Source: an uncultured Oscillospiraceae bacterium (GTDB lineage: Bacteria; Bacillota; Clostridia; Oscillospirales; Oscillospiraceae). Taken from it: a DNA stretch of 25,162 nt. The notes beneath the pieces were generated by a model. It was not told the DNA's origin. It did not search any database and saw only the letters and a program-made list of their open reading frames with translations. Shown here in pieces: positions 14,546 to 22,266 of this stretch. Made by a program: the position numbers and the translations under genes. Location: the NCBI GenBank assembly GCA_944385775.1, contig CALWYM010000015.1, positions 1 through 25,162 of the forward strand, read 5' to 3'. The stretch's first letter is position 1. Each line of letters starts with the position of its first letter.

Positions 14546-15544
14546 ATGAGTATTTTAAAAAGTCCTGTTAAAATAGGGAGTCTTGAGCTGAAAAACCGTC
14601 TTGTAATGCCGCCCATGGCAACCTCAAAGGCGGGTGATGACGGGAGAGTAAATCAGGCGATTTTGGATTACTACGAGGAAAAATCCGCTGGTGGATATAT
14701 CGGTCTTATAATAACAGAGCACAGCTATATTGCCATTGAGGGAAAAGCCGGAAGGGGACAGGTTTCCGTATCTGATGACGAAGATATTGAAGGACTGAAA
14801 CGTCTCACCGATGTTATCCGTCAAAATGGCTCCCGGGTCATGGCTCAGCTTAACCACGCCGGTGGAGCGGTCAATAGGGAGATTACCGGAACGGAGTCTT
14901 TGGCGCCCAGCGCTGTTGTCATGCCAAGAACAGGTAACGTGCCGTCGGAAATGACCACAGAGCAGATTAAAACGGTGGTGGAGCAATTTGCAAAGGCTGC
15001 TTTAAGGGCAAAAAAAGCCGGATATGACGGTGTTGAAATCCACTCAGCCCACGGCTACCTTTTAAACCAGTTTTACTCTCCGTTGACAAACAAGCGTAAG
15101 GACTGCTATGGCGGTGAAAGTGTCGAGGAGCGAGTTACTCTCCACCTGGAGGTTATAAAGGCTGTACGCAGCGCCGTTGGGGAGGATTATCCCGTTGCGC
15201 TCAGGCTGGGAGCCTGTGATTACAGGGAGGGTGGATCTACCATTGAGGACGCTGTAAAGGCGGCGAAGATTTTTGAGGCTGCCGGAATAGATATGCTTGA
15301 TATTTCCGGGGGCTTCTGCGGATATGTTAATCCTAATTCTACCGAGCAGGGCTATTTCCGTGAGATTACGGAGGCTTGTAAAAAAGCTGTAAAAATCCCC
15401 GTTATGCTCACGGGAGGAATCACAGAGCCGGAAGCGGCGGAGAGACTTCTTAGTGAAGGCAGCGCTGACCTTATCGGTGTGGGGCGTGCGATTTTAAAGG
15501 ATTCTCTCTGGGCAAGGAGAGCTATTGAGGAAAGCGGTTTGTAA
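14546..15544 (+). CDS. Old-yellow-enzyme-family NADH:flavin oxidoreductase
   Basis: This 332-residue protein is a single FMN TIM barrel that reduces activated C=C bonds or nitro groups. Motifs include the N-terminal FMN-contact strand NRLVMPPMATSKA (17-29), QLNHAG (101-106), the substrate-binding pair in HSAHGYLLNQF (166-176) and YSPLTNKRKDCYGG, and the phosphate-binding GVGRAIL near the end. It lacks the C-terminal FeS/FAD part of 2,4-dienoyl-CoA reductases, so it is the short enoate-reductase-like form. AAAGGAGG lies seven bases before ATG 14546; an open frame extending 84 codons upstream runs through the oppositely oriented zinc-ribbon gene and is rejected. The small membrane protein that follows starts two bases after its stop. 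Confidence 0.93.
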   Translation: MSILKSPVKIGSLELKNRLVMPPMATSKAGDDGRVNQAILDYYEEKSAGGYIGLIITEHSYIAIEGKAGRGQVSVSDDEDIEGLKRLTDVIRQNGSRVMAQLNHAGGAVNREITGTESLAPSAVVMPRTGNVPSEMTTEQIKTVVEQFAKAALRAKKAGYDGVEIHSAHGYLLNQFYSPLTNKRKDCYGGESVEERVTLHLEVIKAVRSAVGEDYPVALRLGACDYREGGSTIEDAVKAAKIFEAAGIDMLDISGGFCGYVNPNSTEQGYFREITEACKKAVKIPVMLTGGITEPEAAERLLSEGSADLIGVGRAILKDSLWARRAIEESGL

Positions 15545-15546
15545 AA

Positions 15547-15804
15547 ATGGGTATTCCTTTAATTATTGTTGTGATTATGGGAATTTTTGTTTCCGCAGCG
15601 GTGATTTTTGCGTGTTATAAAAAAGAGAAGAGTGAAAATGTCCGCTCTAAAATTAAAATTTTGTTTTTGACAGCCGCATTTGTGCTTGTTTCCGTGATAA
15701 GTTACTTTATTGGCTATAAGACGGCTTATGACAGAATGGAAAAAAGCATGGGTAAACAGGGTTACCAAAGTACAAATTTGGATATTGAGCTTGCAGGCAA
15801 ATAA
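15547..15804 (+). CDS. Small two-helix membrane protein, unknown
   Basis: This 85-residue protein has two hydrophobic helices (residues 2-23 and 37-57) separated by a charged stretch (KKEKSENVRSKIK), and a polar tail. No family is recognised. It begins two bases after the flavin oxidoreductase stop and ends at a strong terminator, so it is probably a translated second gene of that operon. No separate ribosome site is seen; coupling is likely. Confidence 0.7.
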   Translation: MGIPLIIVVIMGIFVSAAVIFACYKKEKSENVRSKIKILFLTAAFVLVSVISYFIGYKTAYDRMEKSMGKQGYQSTNLDIELAGK

Positions 15805-15849
15805 AAAACAGGACCGGGGAATCATTTACCATTCCCCGGTCCTGTTTTT
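15804..15849. terminator. Bidirectional terminator
   Basis: A long perfect stem (AAAAACAGGACCGGGGAAT with ATTCCCCGGTCCTGTTTTT, loop of eight) lies between the convergent flavin-oxidoreductase operon and the lipoprotein gene. Confidence 0.95.
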
Positions 15850-15866
15850 AAATACAGGTTTATTTG

Positions 15867-16283
15867 TTACTGATTATAATAATTGTACGCTCCCGCAGCC
15901 CATTCCAAAATTTTGTCGTAGTCCACGCCTTCTTCGGGAACATATGTTACTCCGTCAATTTCCAGGGAGGTTGACCCGAAAAGAATTACAATTTCGTGAC
16001 CGTTAATCACTTTTTCCCGTGGATTATAAGTAAAACGGTATATCCACTCCTGATTGAATTTTTCCTCTGACGGAACTATCCTCATTTCTGCGATTGATCT
16101 GGTTGTACCGGCGTTATCAGTGTAAATGGGCTCTTTTTCAGAATATTCCGCAAATTCCAGTTTAACAGATGGCGCGGTGCTGATTTCATCCATAATATTA
16201 TTTTCCTGTTCGTCAGATTTACACCCTGAAAGCACCAGAAAAATGGCACATAGCATGGAAATCAAAATAAGTACCTTTTTCAT
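15867..16283 (-). CDS. Small lipoprotein, unknown function
   Basis: This 138-residue protein starts with a lipoprotein signal (MKKVLILISMLCAIFLVLSGC, lipobox LSGC, lipidated C21). The rest is a compact polar domain with IYRFTYNPREKVINGHEIVILFGSTSLEIDG in the middle, and I recognise no family. CGGAGGAT lies before the ATG and a strong promoter sits just upstream. It would be anchored on the outer face of the membrane. Confidence 0.85.
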   Translation of the reverse strand: MKKVLILISMLCAIFLVLSGCKSDEQENNIMDEISTAPSVKLEFAEYSEKEPIYTDNAGTTRSIAEMRIVPSEEKFNQEWIYRFTYNPREKVINGHEIVILFGSTSLEIDGVTYVPEEGVDYDKILEWAAGAYNYYNQ

Positions 16284-16305
16284 AATAAAATCCTCCGTAG
16301 AGGTA

Positions 16306-16334
16306 ATTATACTCTGAAGATACGACTAAGTCAA
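16306..16334 (-). promoter_or_regulatory. Promoter of the small lipoprotein gene
   Basis: On the minus strand TTGACT (16329-16334) lies 17 bases before a perfect TATAAT (16306-16311), about 23 bases ahead of the start codon. Confidence 0.75.
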
Positions 16335-16389
16335 AGAGAACTGCGCCTGAATATTCTGCAATGGGGCAAAAATGCGGAAAGATGTCGTA

Positions 16390-17448
16390 TTAATCGCTGT
16401 GGTTAGGTACAGCCCAAGGGTGCAAGAGGGCTTTGCACTCATTATTAAATGCAACCGAAACTAAGTAGGTATATTCTTGGCTAGGAAGAGTTCCCTGTGG
16501 GAATTCCAACCATATGCTATCCTGTGAGAAATAAAGGTATTTCGTCTGGAAAGCAGTTTCCATTTCTTCCTTCACCACCGGGTCAGCGGGACCAGAGCCG
16601 TCCTTCTCAGCTATGTCTAAGAGCTCCTTAACAATATCCTCCTCTGGGCAGACAAACAGATCAACAAGGGGAATATTAATCCCGTTCTCACGATCAAAGG
16701 CGGCGCAAAGGTTGATTTCCTGAACAGTACTTCCGCTGATTGTTTGTGTTAAGGTCGTCCTAAAATAAAAGACTTGTTCATTGGAGGCAGAAGGGAAAGT
16801 CTCTTGTCCGACTACGAAGGAAGAAAATGCCTTGGGGTTTGCTTGGTACGCTGTCCATGCCCGCTCCAGTTCTGCCTGCAAGTCATATAGCTTGCCCTGT
16901 TTTTCGTAGAATTCGGCTACATGGGGCTTGGCTGCTTCGCTGAGGTCATCAAAGCTCTCAATATTTTCAACATAGTGATTTTCCGGACCATTTGGAGCAT
17001 CCTCCCGGAGCAGCTCAATACCGTCCTTGGTTTGATAGGTAGTGCCGAAAGAGCTTGTTTTCCACACATCCAGTACAGTACCATCAGACAAGACGGCAAT
17101 CTCCGGAATCAAGTAGGCATCTATTCGGATGAAAGGGGCGGCATGGTAGGCTTTTACCTGCTTGCCATCTGCTGTGGTAATAGAACCGACCCGCCCTTCA
17201 TAGAAAAAACTAACACGGACACCTGTGTGAGGTGCGACCTTGTAATTATCACCATCAATATGGTCCATACCAAAGATACGGGTATTTTCTTCCAGCAGGA
17301 CAGCCACTTGGTTACCCTCGTTCGTTTGCAAAATGAGAGCCGAGGGAGTAGCTTCCACTACCTCACCAGAAATGCTGCCTTTATTACCACAAGCAGACAG
17401 AATCAAAAAGAGAAATAGAGAAATCAATAGAAATAGCCGCTTTCTCAT
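16390..17448 (-). CDS. Lipoprotein with C-terminal DUF3298/RsiV-like domain
   Basis: This 352-residue protein starts at an ATG six bases after GAGAGGAG and has a lipoprotein signal (lipobox LSAC, C20). Residues 25-110 form a small beta domain (SGEVVEATPSALILQTNEG). The C-terminal half has the DUF3298 pattern: a strand with FRTTLTQTISG, then an N-I-P-L-V-D-L-F helix start, and FSQDSIWLEFPQG near the end, as in RsiV-like extracellular domains. DUF3298 domains occur in wall-facing sensors and lysozyme-binding anti-sigma factors, but no sigma-binding part is present here. An in-frame extension of 49 codons upstream crosses the promoter and is rejected. The function is unknown. Confidence 0.85.
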   Translation of the reverse strand: MRKRLFLLISLFLFLILSACGNKGSISGEVVEATPSALILQTNEGNQVAVLLEENTRIFGMDHIDGDNYKVAPHTGVRVSFFYEGRVGSITTADGKQVKAYHAAPFIRIDAYLIPEIAVLSDGTVLDVWKTSSFGTTYQTKDGIELLREDAPNGPENHYVENIESFDDLSEAAKPHVAEFYEKQGKLYDLQAELERAWTAYQANPKAFSSFVVGQETFPSASNEQVFYFRTTLTQTISGSTVQEINLCAAFDRENGINIPLVDLFVCPEEDIVKELLDIAEKDGSGPADPVVKEEMETAFQTKYLYFSQDSIWLEFPQGTLPSQEYTYLVSVAFNNECKALLHPWAVPNHSD

Positions 17449-17535
17449 GGAGGACTCCTCTCTTGAATGTGAATGAAATGTACTGATTAAAAGGTCTGCT
17501 GCAACGAATTTGGGTTTATTTTTATTGATATAAAA

Positions 17536-17564
17536 ATTATACACTAAGTTATGCAAAAAGACAA
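17536..17564 (-). promoter_or_regulatory. Promoter of the DUF3298 lipoprotein gene
   Basis: On the minus strand TTGTCT (17559-17564) lies 17 bases before a perfect TATAAT (17536-17541). Its -35 overlaps one arm of the terminator-like hairpin at 17560-17589. Confidence 0.7.
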
Positions 17565-17589
17565 GGGCAGTTACTTCGCTGCCCTTGTC
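17560..17589 (-). terminator. Terminator hairpin downstream of tRNA-Pro
   Basis: An 11-base perfect stem (GACAAGGGCAG with CTGCCCTTGTC, loop of eight) is followed on the minus strand by TTTTT. It would end the tRNA transcript before the lipoprotein promoter, which it overlaps. Confidence 0.75.
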
Positions 17590-17669
17590 CATCAAACTAT
17601 ATTCTCAATAGAAATGACAAATCCGAACACACTACCCACTTGGATAATGTAATTCGGATTATCATTATT

Positions 17670-17745
17670 TGGTCCGAGTGACAGGATTCGAACCTGCGGC
17701 ATCTTGCTCCCAAAGCAAGCGCGCTACCAACTGCGCTACACCCGG
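17670..17745 (-). tRNA. tRNA-Pro (anticodon TGG)
   Basis: Read on the minus strand, this 76-base gene has a seven-pair acceptor stem (CCGGGTG with CACTCGG, one G-T pair), a D arm with GTAGCGCAGTTGGTAGCGC, an anticodon stem CTTGC/GCAAG around the loop TTTGGGA, giving anticodon TGG, and a T arm with GGTTCGAATCC. The discriminator is A and CCA is encoded. TGG reads CCA and, by wobble, other proline codons. Confidence 0.97.
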
Positions 17746-17772
17746 ATAGGTTTTCAATCTGACGCATAAGCT

Positions 17773-17801
17773 AGAATAATATATTCTAACAAAAAAGTCA
17801 A
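17773..17801 (-). promoter_or_regulatory. Promoter of tRNA-Pro
   Basis: On the minus strand TTGACT (17796-17801) lies 17 bases before TATTCT (17773-17778), about 27 bases ahead of the mature 5' end. Confidence 0.6.
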
Positions 17802-17834
17802 TAGTAATTTTAAATATTTCTTTAAGGTTAACTA

Positions 17835-17863
17835 TTAACATTTGGGCGCTGTTATGATAATAT
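17835..17863 (+). promoter_or_regulatory. Candidate promoter of trmB-murT-gatD
   Basis: TTAACA (17835-17840) lies 17 bases before TAATAT (17858-17863), about 50 bases ahead of the trmB ATG. Both boxes are imperfect. Confidence 0.45.
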
Positions 17864-17914
17864 TCATATCTAGTACACAATATTATGACAACTTAAAAAA
17901 CGGAGATATGTTCT

Positions 17915-18559
17915 ATGCGTATGAGAAAGAAGCCAAATCTTGTTCCGAGAATGGCTGCCTGTGAGGATTTACTTATAAAAACACCCGAAGAGCTAATGGG
18001 AGAGTGGTTGGAGGTTTACTCCGACTATGACGAGCTTCATCTTGAGCTGGGCTGCGGCAAGGGCAGGTTTACCGCGGAGATGTGCGATCAAAACAGAAAC
18101 GTATTTTTTGTGGCTGTGGAGAAGGTGCCAGACGCCATGGTGGTGGCAATGGAGCGCGCCAAGGCCAAGGGACTTACAAACGTCCGCTTTCTTGATTTTG
18201 ACGCCGCTAACTGCCGCTCTATTTTTTATCCCGTAGAGGTTGACAGAATATACATTAATTTTCCCGACCCGTGGAAGAAAAACAAGCAGTCAAAGCGCAG
18301 ACTTACCGCCAGGTCATTTCTTGACATCTACGAGGTGATTTTAAAGCCCGAGGGCGAGATATGGTTTAAAACTGACAACCGTCCCCTTTTCGACTGGTCT
18401 ATCGAGCAGTTTACGGAGGCGGGCTGGGAGCTTGACCAGGTGACAAACGACCTTCACAAAGACGGCGTATGCGGTGTTATGACTGACTATGAGAAGAAAT
18501 TTTATGAACAGGGAATTCCCATAAACAGGCTGGTTGCTAAAAAGGTGGGTATTGAGTAA
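17915..18559 (+). CDS. trmB: tRNA (guanine-N7)-methyltransferase
   Basis: This 214-residue enzyme makes m7G46 in the variable loop of tRNAs using SAM. The N-terminal MRMRKKPN start, the SAM motif ELGCGKGRF (44-52), the acidic VEK at 68-70, and the family hallmark NFPDPW (115-120) followed by the K-x-x-x-x-K-R-R-L-T block are all present, as is the end TDYEKKF with YEQGIPINRL. Length is normal. GGAGATAT precedes the ATG. Its stop overlaps the murT start by one base (TAATG), so the RNA-modification gene is translationally coupled to wall genes. Confidence 0.97.
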   Translation: MRMRKKPNLVPRMAACEDLLIKTPEELMGEWLEVYSDYDELHLELGCGKGRFTAEMCDQNRNVFFVAVEKVPDAMVVAMERAKAKGLTNVRFLDFDAANCRSIFYPVEVDRIYINFPDPWKKNKQSKRRLTARSFLDIYEVILKPEGEIWFKTDNRPLFDWSIEQFTEAGWELDQVTNDLHKDGVCGVMTDYEKKFYEQGIPINRLVAKKVGIE

Positions 18560-19953
18560 TGAGTATAAGATTTTGGGCGGCGCTTTGGGCGGCAAAGCTG
18601 TCCGTTCCTCTTTTGAAGATTACAAAGCACAACGGCACAAATTTCCCCGGTGAGCTGGCACTGAAAATATGTCCCGATTTTCTTAAGTATATAGGTAAGC
18701 CGGGAAAAATAATAACCGTCACCGGTACAAACGGAAAGACTACTGTTTCCAATCTCATATGCGATATTTTGGAAAAGAGCGGAAAAAAGGTTTTAAACAA
18801 CAGAGCAGGATCAAATATAAATTCCGGAATTTCCACGGCTCTTTTAAACGGAGTATCGGTTTTTAACAGACCACGCTATTCCATGGCGGTCCTTGAGGTG
18901 GACGAGCGTTCCAGCAAGCGGATTTACCCCTATGTGCAGCCGGATTATGTGGTTATTACGAACCTTTTCAGAGATTCCATTATGAGAAACGCCCACCCTC
19001 AGTATATTGCGGATTTCCTCACTAACAGTATTCCTAAAAAGAGCAAGCTTATTTTAAACGCCGATGACCTTATTTCTTCTTCAGTTGCTCCGGGAAATGA
19101 CCGTGTGTACTTCGGCATTGACAGAATGGATACCGATGTTACGGAGTGCATAAACCTTATAAATGATATGCGTATCTGCCCACGCTGTTCGGGAGTTTTA
19201 AAGTACGAGTATTTGAGGTACCATCACATAGGAAAAGCCTACTGCCCGGAATGCGGCTTTAAGTCGCCGGAGTACGACTATGAGGGCATGGAAGTGGATA
19301 CCTATAACATGAAGATGACTGTTAAGGATAAGAGGGGAAGTAAGGAATATCCCCTTCTTTCCGACAGTGTGTTTAACATTTATAATGAGATAACTGTCAT
19401 CGCGCTCATGGGTGAGCTTGGAATGAGCCAGGATGAAACGGTAGGCTACCTTAGTACTATGAAAATAATAGAGTCAAGGTATAACGAGGAAACGGTAGGA
19501 AAGATAAACCTTATTATGCAGATGGCCAAGGACAGAAATGCCCTTGCCTGCTCACGGGCTTTTGACTATGTTTCGAGCCAGCCCGGGGAAAAGGAGCTTT
19601 TCCTTATGATGAATAACCTCAATGACGAGAAAAACTGGTCTGAGAATACCTGCTGGTTATATGACTGCGACTTTGAATTTTTAAACAGGGACAATATATC
19701 CCATATTGTGTGCACAGGACCGAGGACAAAGGATTACAGGCTAAGACTCAACCTTGCGGGAGTGCCTGACGAGAGGATAAGCTGCATGGAGGACGAGTTG
19801 GAGGCTGTCAACCTGCTCAGGCTTAAGCCGGGTACCAGCGTCTATATGTTCTACGGTACCGATTCGCTGAGCCTTGCCTTTAAGGTTAAGGAGAGCATTG
19901 AAAAGAGGGCAAAGGAGGAAGCAAAAAATGACGATAGAAGTGCTTTATCCTGA
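18559..19953 (+). CDS. murT: MurT-type lipid II amidation subunit (Mur ligase family)
   Basis: This 464-residue protein is the ligase-like partner of GatD, which amidates the D-Glu of lipid II. The Mur-ligase P-loop TGTNGKTTVS spans residues 55-64. A four-cysteine zinc ribbon characteristic of MurT is inserted in the middle domain (C207, C210, C229, C232). The C-terminal DUF1727 domain starts near residue 315 and includes LMMNNLNDEKNWSENTCWLYDCDFE, the MurT segment that faces GatD in known structures. The stop overlaps gatD by 26 bases. Everything needed for ATP-dependent activation of D-Glu looks intact, in contrast to its partner. Confidence 0.95.
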   Translation: MSIRFWAALWAAKLSVPLLKITKHNGTNFPGELALKICPDFLKYIGKPGKIITVTGTNGKTTVSNLICDILEKSGKKVLNNRAGSNINSGISTALLNGVSVFNRPRYSMAVLEVDERSSKRIYPYVQPDYVVITNLFRDSIMRNAHPQYIADFLTNSIPKKSKLILNADDLISSSVAPGNDRVYFGIDRMDTDVTECINLINDMRICPRCSGVLKYEYLRYHHIGKAYCPECGFKSPEYDYEGMEVDTYNMKMTVKDKRGSKEYPLLSDSVFNIYNEITVIALMGELGMSQDETVGYLSTMKIIESRYNEETVGKINLIMQMAKDRNALACSRAFDYVSSQPGEKELFLMMNNLNDEKNWSENTCWLYDCDFEFLNRDNISHIVCTGPRTKDYRLRLNLAGVPDERISCMEDELEAVNLLRLKPGTSVYMFYGTDSLSLAFKVKESIEKRAKEEAKNDDRSALS

Positions 19954-20638
19954 GGTAGCCAACCTTTTCGGAGATCTGGCAAATGTGGACTATCTGGCAA
20001 GAAGCTGCGGTGCTCAGGTTGTCAGGACCTCTCTTAAGGAGAAAGTCAGGTTCCCAGATGAGGATATTGATTTAGTATATATGTGCGGCATGACTGAGAG
20101 GAGCCAGAGTCTTGTGAGAGATGCTTTCAGACCTTATGTGGAGGCACTCAGGGAAAGAACGGAAAAGGGTGGAGTTACCCTTATTACCGGAAACGCGCTG
20201 GAGATTTTCGGGCAGTATATTGAAAACGATGACGGCAGCCGTGAGGAAATGCTGGGTATGTTCCCTACCCACGCCGTTCGGAGAATGATGAGCAGATATA
20301 ATTCGCTTTACCTGGGAAAACTTGATGATTTTAAGGTTATCGGATTTAAGAGCCAGTTTGCCCATTCCTACGGAGACAATCAAAAGGGATTTTTGGAAAC
20401 CATCAGGGGAGCGGGGCTTAACCCGGATACTATGGCTGAGGGAATTCGGGTGAATAATCTTATGATGACGTATGTTCTGGGTCCGATTCTTATTTTAAAT
20501 CCGCCACTGGCGAAGTATGTGCTTCAGCTTATGGGAGTAACCGAGCCTAAGCTCGCCTTTGAGGAGCTTAGTATGGACGTATATAACACCAGACTGAGGG
20601 AGTTTTCGGAGCCAACCAGAGGTTTTACCTACGGATAA
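19928..20638 (+). CDS. gatD: GatD-like subunit lacking the amidotransferase catalytic residues
   Basis: This 236-residue protein starts at an ATG seven bases after AGGAGG, inside the end of murT. The class I glutamine amidotransferase/GatD fold is recognisable: VLYPEVANLFGDLANVDYL at the start, then LVYMCGMTERSQ, and a nucleophile-elbow region G82-V-T-L-I-T-G-N-A-L-E-I-F-G95. Active GatD has C-G-G-Y-Q in that elbow, but there is no cysteine here; the only two, C27 and C53, lie elsewhere. The catalytic His of the T-Y-x-H-G-P motif is also gone (T181-Y-V-L184-G-P). It should therefore not hydrolyse glutamine. It may be a structural partner of MurT, leaving MurT to use free ammonia, or the pair may do another reaction. 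Homology and gene order are firm; the loss of activity is inference from residues. Confidence 0.9.
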   Translation: MTIEVLYPEVANLFGDLANVDYLARSCGAQVVRTSLKEKVRFPDEDIDLVYMCGMTERSQSLVRDAFRPYVEALRERTEKGGVTLITGNALEIFGQYIENDDGSREEMLGMFPTHAVRRMMSRYNSLYLGKLDDFKVIGFKSQFAHSYGDNQKGFLETIRGAGLNPDTMAEGIRVNNLMMTYVLGPILILNPPLAKYVLQLMGVTEPKLAFEELSMDVYNTRLREFSEPTRGFTYG

Positions 20639-20650
20639 GTTATTACAGGA

Positions 20651-20690
20651 GAGGCTTGTGTTGCTTTTTGAAACACAAGCTTCCTTTTTT
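20651..20690 (+). terminator. Terminator of trmB-murT-gatD
   Basis: A stem of nine perfect pairs (GCTTGTGTT at 20654-20662 with AACACAAGC at 20672-20680), extended by weaker pairs, is followed by TTCCTTTTTT. Confidence 0.9.
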
Positions 20691-20734
20691 ATATTAATAT
20701 GTAATAAACTTGAAGAACTGTTTTTCATATTTTA

Positions 20735-20764
20735 TTGACAATATAAACAGAATTGTCTTATAAT
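20735..20764 (+). promoter_or_regulatory. Promoter of the hydrogenase operon with a dyad between its boxes
   Basis: A perfect TTGACA (20735-20740) lies 18 bases before a perfect TATAAT (20759-20764). A perfect six-base inverted repeat, GACAAT (20737-20742) and ATTGTC (20752-20757), fills the space between the boxes and is well placed as a repressor site. The leader to the ATG is about 65 bases. The binding protein is unknown. Confidence 0.85.
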
Positions 20765-20837
20765 AGGAAGTCAGATAAGTATTTGTGTTTTGAAATTTTC
20801 GGAAAAAGAAAGTTTTTAGCAAAATATGGAGGAAAAT

Positions 20838-21920
20838 ATGAGCTATACAATTCCAATAGGACCGTATCATCCGGCGCTTGAGGAGCCGGTTCATGCACGT
20901 CTCAAGGTAGATGGTGAGCGGATAGCTGATGCAGAGGTGTTTATCGGATATAATCACCGTGGTATCGAGAAGCTTGCTCAGGAGAGAAATTTTATTCAGA
21001 CTCTTGTTTTGGTTGAGAGAGTTTGCGGTATTTGCAGTCATTCCCATTCGCTGACCTACGCAATGGCGATAGAGAATATTGCGCAGATGGAAGTACCGAA
21101 AAGGGGACAGTATATAAGAGTTATAGTTGAGGAGCTGGAGCGAATCCATTCTCATCTTCTCTGGCTGGGCATAGCCTGTCACATTATAGGGCATGACAGT
21201 CTTTTTATGCAGATTTGGAACGACCGTGAGCGCACGATGGATACTCTGGAGGCACTTACAGGAAACAGAGTCAACTATGCCATGAACACCATCGGCGGAG
21301 CAAGGCGTGATATATCTGATGATATGAGGAAAACAGTCCTTGAGGCAATGGACGATCTTGAAAAGAAAATGGGACCGATTACCCATTTCCTTACAACGGA
21401 CAAGACCGTTGCAATGCGCACAAAGGGTGTAGGTGTTCTTACAACGGAGGACGCGATTAAGCTTGGCGCTGTGGGACCCCATGCGAGGGCTTCAGGCGTT
21501 GACATGGACGTAAGGCGTGATGCGCCCTATTGCTGCTACGATGACTTTGAGTTTAACGTACCGGTAGAAAAGAGCTGCGATGTGTACGCCAGAGTTGTTA
21601 TAAGAGTGCTTGAGATTTTTGAGAGCATTAAGATAATCCGTCAGGCTATTGATACACTGCCTGAGGGACCGATTAACCTTGGAAATAAGATACCCAGAGT
21701 GCCGGCAGGTCAGTTTATTGCACGCCATGAGGCGCCGAGAGGTCATCTTGTATATAAGGTCATTACAGACGGCGGTGTTAATAATTACCGTCTCAGTATC
21801 CACGTGCCTACCTTTAAAAATGCGCCGACAGTTCCGGTTATGCTCAGAGAAAACACGGTTGCGGACGCAGGACTTATTGTGGCTTCCATTGACCCGTGCT
21901 TCTCCTGTCTTGATAAGTAA
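20838..21920 (+). CDS. [NiFe] hydrogenase large subunit, group 4 (Ech/Mbh type)
   Basis: This 360-residue catalytic subunit holds the Ni-Fe centre for H2 formation or uptake. Both ligand pairs are intact: R61-V-C63-G-I-C66 near the N-terminus and D352-P-C354-F-S-C357 at the C-terminus. Only three residues follow the last cysteine, so there is no cleavable tail and no maturation protease is needed, as in Ech enzymes. The length fits EchE better than the longer MbhL. GPYHPALEEP and YNHRGIEK in the first 45 residues match group 4 and NuoD relatives. The ATG at 20838 follows GGAGG; an ATG four codons earlier is part of that site. It is the first gene of the operon, with hypA, hypB and Mrp-type antiporter genes next. 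The small (NuoB-like) subunit is not in the window. Confidence 0.95.
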   Translation: MSYTIPIGPYHPALEEPVHARLKVDGERIADAEVFIGYNHRGIEKLAQERNFIQTLVLVERVCGICSHSHSLTYAMAIENIAQMEVPKRGQYIRVIVEELERIHSHLLWLGIACHIIGHDSLFMQIWNDRERTMDTLEALTGNRVNYAMNTIGGARRDISDDMRKTVLEAMDDLEKKMGPITHFLTTDKTVAMRTKGVGVLTTEDAIKLGAVGPHARASGVDMDVRRDAPYCCYDDFEFNVPVEKSCDVYARVVIRVLEIFESIKIIRQAIDTLPEGPINLGNKIPRVPAGQFIARHEAPRGHLVYKVITDGGVNNYRLSIHVPTFKNAPTVPVMLRENTVADAGLIVASIDPCFSCLDK

Positions 21921-21923
21921 GCT

Positions 21924-22265
21924 ATGCATGAGATGGCAATAACCCAGTCCATTCTGGACATATCAAAAAAGGTTGGGGAGGAGCACGGCGCAAAGCGCAT
22001 AAAGGAGGTACGCATAAAGGTAGGCGAGTACTCCGGCGTTGTCCCTCAGTGCGTCAGATACTATTTTGATGTTATAAGCAAGGGTACAATATGCGAGGGG
22101 GCTGTGCTCAATATAATGAAGCTTCCCGTTAAGATATACTGCAACAACTGCAATGAGGAATTTGAAATAAGCCGGTACCATGTCAAATGCCCCAAATGTG
22201 CCGGTACAGATATAAAGATGACCCAGGGAAGGGAATTTTACATTGAAAGCTTGGAGGTAGAATGA
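21924..22265 (+). CDS. hypA: Hydrogenase nickel-insertion protein HypA
   Basis: This 113-residue chaperone delivers nickel to the hydrogenase large subunit. The N-terminal MHE (residues 1-3) is the nickel site, and a zinc ribbon is formed by C73-x2-C76 and C89-x2-C92. Length is typical. It begins three bases after the large-subunit stop without an obvious ribosome site, so coupled translation is likely. The MHEM start supports this ATG. Confidence 0.96.
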   Translation: MHEMAITQSILDISKKVGEEHGAKRIKEVRIKVGEYSGVVPQCVRYYFDVISKGTICEGAVLNIMKLPVKIYCNNCNEEFEISRYHVKCPKCAGTDIKMTQGREFYIESLEVE

Positions 22266-22266
22266 A

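Noticed and set aside
17449..17595. 49-codon N-terminal extension of the DUF3298 lipoprotein
   Set aside because: It would place the lipoprotein signal inside the protein and crosses the promoter and hairpin.
17620..17660. Inverted repeat AATCCGAA/TTCGGATT downstream of tRNA-Pro
   Set aside because: The loop is 25 bases and the T-run poor; the hairpin at 17560-17589 is a better terminator, so I did not list it.
17665..17880. Minus-strand 71-codon frame ending in a GVAQLVARLLWEQDAAGSNPVTRTK-like stretch
   Set aside because: This is the familiar false translation of a tRNA gene; tRNA-Pro occupies the region.
20694..21482. Minus-strand frame of 262 codons over the hydrogenase gene
   Set aside because: It is antisense to an unmistakable [NiFe] large subunit and runs through that gene's promoter.
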